Of a stretch of DNA of 8,042 nt, positions 6,153-8,042 are shown piece after piece; position 1 is the first letter of the stretch, and each line of letters opens with the position of its first letter. The translations under genes were made by a program, and so were the position numbers. The stretch spans positions 1 through 8,042 of the forward strand of contig JAQIBO010000209.1 in assembly GCA_027859055.1 (NCBI GenBank), in the 5' to 3' direction. The DNA comes from Spirochaeta sp. (GTDB lineage Bacteria > Spirochaetota > Spirochaetia > DSM-27196 > Alkalispirochaetaceae). The notes under the pieces are model-generated. The model worked only from the letters and a program-made list of their open reading frames with translations. It was not told the DNA's origin and ran no database searches.

Positions 6153-7455
6153 GGCGTATCACAGCCCGCTCCATACCCGTAAAGATCGACTCCGCAACGT
6201 GCCCCGGAAAGCCTGACGGTAGTTCTGATTCCACGTTCTGGATAACGCGTGGGGTGCCCTCTATTACTTCCTGAATGAGTTTTTCGACAACACCCCCCAA
6301 TCCGTTTCGTCGAGCGGTCTCGACCCAATGGCGTCGCTGAATCCCATTCCACCGATAATGGGCATTCTTGCCCCGCACCGCCATCGCCATCTTCAGTTTT
6401 TGGACGGGTATGCGATCGATACCGCCTCCCATCCACGGATAGACCGAAAGTACGTCGTAGAGTGGAGTCGTGCGGTACGTTCCTCCAGGACCAAGGAAGA
6501 CACTGAAGTTTTTCGCGTGCCCGTCAGGAGCCGCCAGGATCCAAAACAGGATCTGGGTCTTCAGGAAGCGTTCGCGTTCCTCCGTGGGACGATCACTACC
6601 TGCAAGGACCTTCAGAATATCGTCGATGCCGGGACCGCCGTCGGCTTCGTATTTTTTCTCCGGCGGCAACCCCTTTATCTGACAGAAATCTTCAGTGGGC
6701 AATCTCACCCACCAATCTCCGTCGTCGGACAACCGTCGGTCAAATCGGTCGACGATAAGCACCTGCATCGTTCCAAATCGAGCCATGGTTGTTTCGGCAA
6801 CCGGCAGGCCGAATGCGGCGATGATTCTGGAACAGAGCCACTCGTTCTCAACCGACCCCGCAACAGGATCACCGAGACCGCCGATTCCGCCAAGTGGCAA
6901 CTTGACTATGTGAGTGCTCGGCGTGGCGCCGACCGGTTTATGCCACGCCTGCCGATGCCATAGAAAAGCGGTCTTCTCCTGCGCTCCCGCCAGAGAGATT
7001 CGAAAATCCTCAAGATCAAATCCGGGAAGGCGCAACCCTCCGGCTACCTCAAGGTGCCGCGCGATCTCGTCAGGGGAGAGTCGCACACCCTCAATCTTCC
7101 GGACTGTCGGCGGTGCATCGTTCGGAGGAAGGAGTTGAACAGCACCGACACAGTCACGACCGATCTCGGCCAACAGATCAAACGCTCCCGCCGATCCGGT
7201 ATGGAAACGGTCCCGCAGTCTGTTCCGTACTTCCTGGCGGTCAGGAAGCAAGTTCTCAAAAAACGTGCGAACTACATCCCCACGATGCGGGCGGTCGCCC
7301 GGGAGGAAGGGAAGGGATAACGATAACGGGCGGCCGTGGGGCGACATCACCCACGACGGATCGTAGAATAGTTCGTGAGTTCCGCGCCGAATTGACCACG
7401 TCGCTACACGTTCGCCATTTATATAAACGGCCAGTGATTCTGCATCCACCATCAC
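6139..7455 (-). CDS. hipA: Serine/threonine kinase toxin HipA
   Basis: This full-length, 438-residue HipA lines up with the E. coli protein (about 440 residues) throughout. Landmarks are PLSLSLPFLPG near the N-terminus, FDLLAEIGRDCVGAV (92-106), ISLAGAQEKTAF (153-164) with Ser154 matching the autophosphorylation site Ser150, THIVKLP (181-187), KYEADGGPGI (268-277), APDGHAKNFS (309-318) with catalytic Asp311, and YDVLS (333-337) with metal-binding Asp334. HipA of E. coli phosphorylates glutamyl-tRNA synthetase and induces dormancy; the same target is likely but not shown. Every catalytic residue is present. hipB lies upstream in the same operon: its TAG is directly followed by GTG-ATG, so either 7455 or 7452 may be the true start. 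The 3' end overlaps the barrel relic by 14 bases. Confidence 0.95.
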   Translation of the reverse strand: MMVDAESLAVYINGERVATWSIRRGTHELFYDPSWVMSPHGRPLSLSLPFLPGDRPHRGDVVRTFFENLLPDRQEVRNRLRDRFHTGSAGAFDLLAEIGRDCVGAVQLLPPNDAPPTVRKIEGVRLSPDEIARHLEVAGGLRLPGFDLEDFRISLAGAQEKTAFLWHRQAWHKPVGATPSTHIVKLPLGGIGGLGDPVAGSVENEWLCSRIIAAFGLPVAETTMARFGTMQVLIVDRFDRRLSDDGDWWVRLPTEDFCQIKGLPPEKKYEADGGPGIDDILKVLAGSDRPTEERERFLKTQILFWILAAPDGHAKNFSVFLGPGGTYRTTPLYDVLSVYPWMGGGIDRIPVQKLKMAMAVRGKNAHYRWNGIQRRHWVETARRNGLGGVVEKLIQEVIEGTPRVIQNVESELPSGFPGHVAESIFTGMERAVIRLAAE

Positions 7456-7704
7456 CTACCACCCGCCGTTTGCCGCCACCTGCTGCAAACGTCTGTCGCG
7501 AAAGACAATCTCAACGTCAAGAGCCGCGCATACCGCAAGCAACCGTTCAAAACTCGCACGATGCGGAGCGGTTTCCAGAAGCGAAAGCGCCTGTTGGGTG
7601 ACCCCCATTTGTCCGGCCAACTCCAGTTGGGTCAGGCCGCGTGTCTTGCGAAACGATCGGAGAATCGGTTCCAGTTGGTCAACGGTCCGAACGGGAAAAT
7701 CCAT
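7456..7704 (-). CDS. hipB: Helix-turn-helix antitoxin and repressor HipB
   Basis: The 82-residue protein is an XRE-type regulator. Its helix-turn-helix covers about residues 25-44 (TQLELAGQMGVTQQALSLLE), framed by helices at 10-22 and 50-62. Length is close to E. coli HipB (88). The last residue is Trp82; E. coli HipB also ends in a tryptophan, which contacts HipA, so the antitoxin-toxin interface may be conserved. A perfect AGGAGG stands 6 nt before the ATG at 7702-7704. HipB should neutralise HipA and repress its own promoter. Three similar palindromic sites directly upstream are good candidate operators. Confidence 0.92.
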   Translation of the reverse strand: MDFPVRTVDQLEPILRSFRKTRGLTQLELAGQMGVTQQALSLLETAPHRASFERLLAVCAALDVEIVFRDRRLQQVAANGGW

Positions 7705-7728
7705 GTTCGCCTCCTGTTCGACTACAAT

Positions 7729-7744
7729 ACAAGCTATACAGTGT
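7729..7744. promoter_or_regulatory. HipB operator-like site 1 (imperfect)
   Basis: ACAAGCTATACAGTGT shares its first nine and last three bases with site 3. It overlaps the putative -10 box of hipB, so repressor bound here would block transcription. Confidence 0.4.
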
Positions 7745-7760
7745 TTTTGTCTATAAACAA
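7733..7760 (-). promoter_or_regulatory. Putative hipBA promoter
   Basis: On the minus strand TTGTTT (7755-7760) and TATAGC (7733-7738) are 16 bp apart, followed by about 28 nt to the hipB start codon with its AGGAGG. Both boxes overlap operator-like sites, as expected for an autorepressed toxin-antitoxin operon. The match to consensus is moderate. Confidence 0.4.
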
Positions 7761-7772
7761 CTTATAACTTGT
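7757..7772. promoter_or_regulatory. HipB operator-like site 2
   Basis: ACAACTTATAACTTGT lies inside a longer perfect inverted repeat: ATAAACAA, 8 nt, TTGTTTAT at 7753-7776. It overlaps the putative -35 box. It shares ACAA, TAT and ACTTGT with site 3. Confidence 0.5.
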
Positions 7773-7783
7773 TTATTCGCGTT

Positions 7784-7799
7784 ACAAGCTATGACTTGT
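7784..7799. promoter_or_regulatory. HipB operator-like site 3
   Basis: ACAAGCTATGACTTGT is flanked by T and A, giving perfect arms TACAAG and CTTGTA with a 6-nt spacer (7783-7800). Its centre lies 27 bp from that of site 2, which lies 28 bp from site 1. Confidence 0.5.
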
Positions 7800-7871
7800 A
7801 GCCATATAGGGAGGACCGGGGAAAGAGACCTTCGTTGGTTGCCGGAAGAGTCTGCCGGCGCCCGCACAACA

Positions 7872-7980
7872 GACAAAGAATGAGTAATGTCCCTGACATT
7901 CAGGGACAGTCAGAATTTTCAGACGAACTGGCGTTGAGCGGACGCGCCTGACGCTCATCGGGTTCAGGGCCACCCGCCTC
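7872..7980 (+). repeat. Y-X repeat unit, copy C
   Basis: Y at 7872-7915 is identical over 44 bp to 1924-1967. After nine variable bases X follows at 7924-7980, matching 704-760 at 52 of 57 positions. The order Y then X equals that in copy B and all copies face the same way. The unit lies upstream of hipBA. The rest of the gene-free stretch 7705-8042 holds the hipBA control region; I see nothing recognisable in 7981-8042. Confidence 0.75.
7888..7908 (+). other. Perfect 9-bp hairpin inside repeat Y (copy C)
   Basis: Identical to the hairpin at 1940-1960: arms TGTCCCTGA and TCAGGGACA with loop CAT, and no T-tract. Its exact conservation while neighbouring repeat parts have drifted suggests either a recent copy or selection on the structure. 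Confidence 0.7.
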
Positions 7981-8042
7981 GTGGTGACAGTTTGGTGTAT
8001 TCCAGGAATCAACCGTTCATGATCGGCGAAGGCTCCACAACG

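Noticed and set aside
6328..6963. Plus-strand open frame opposite hipA
   Set aside because: Antisense to the kinase core of hipA, whose motifs are all conserved; no domain visible.

Overview
The window looks like an accessory, rearranged stretch of a chromosome (moderately high G+C) from a bacterium with an outer membrane. The evidence for an outer membrane is the relic of a beta-barrel outer-membrane protein at 5314-6152. Its 'GKQ..TWGQGR' and 'NPANLVS' strings are porin-like and vaguely recall spirochaete barrels, but the phylum cannot be fixed from this window alone.

Layout from left to right. (1) 51-686, minus strand: a SEC-C zinc-motif protein whose C-terminus may be frameshifted at a seven-base homopolymer. 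(2) 704-760: first copy of a dispersed intergenic repeat, here called X. (3) 766-1641, minus strand: a single-chain fusion of a minimal nucleotidyltransferase (MntA-like antitoxin) and a HepT-like RNase toxin. (4) 1675-2130: gene-poor, with a tandem, partly degenerate block of two repeat parts (Y and X) that includes a perfect 9-bp hairpin. (5) 2147-5313, plus strand: a very tight four-gene operon encoding a DltA-like stand-alone adenylation enzyme, a GNAT acetyltransferase, a free-standing acyl/peptidyl carrier protein and an AAC(3)-fold N-acyltransferase. (6) 5314-6152, minus strand: an outer-membrane barrel pseudogene, cut at its 5' end by hipA, carrying an in-frame TAA, and without its own stop where it meets the AAC(3)-like gene. 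(7) 6139-7704, minus strand: a complete hipBA toxin-antitoxin operon, with three evenly spaced operator-like sites in its promoter. (8) 7872-7980: another Y-X repeat copy, in the same orientation as the others.

The most interesting unit is the four-gene operon. Read as a pathway, the adenylation enzyme activates an amino acid and loads it on the small carrier protein. The GNAT could acetylate the bound aminoacyl group or the acceptor. The AAC(3)-fold enzyme could transfer the acyl group to an amine, for instance an amino sugar or small molecule. The parts are all intact. There is no condensation domain, thioesterase, glycosyltransferase, transporter or phosphopantetheinyl transferase in the window, so the product and acceptor remain unknown. 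The operon is flanked by two toxin-antitoxin modules and by the X/Y repeats, which suggests piecemeal acquisition by horizontal transfer.
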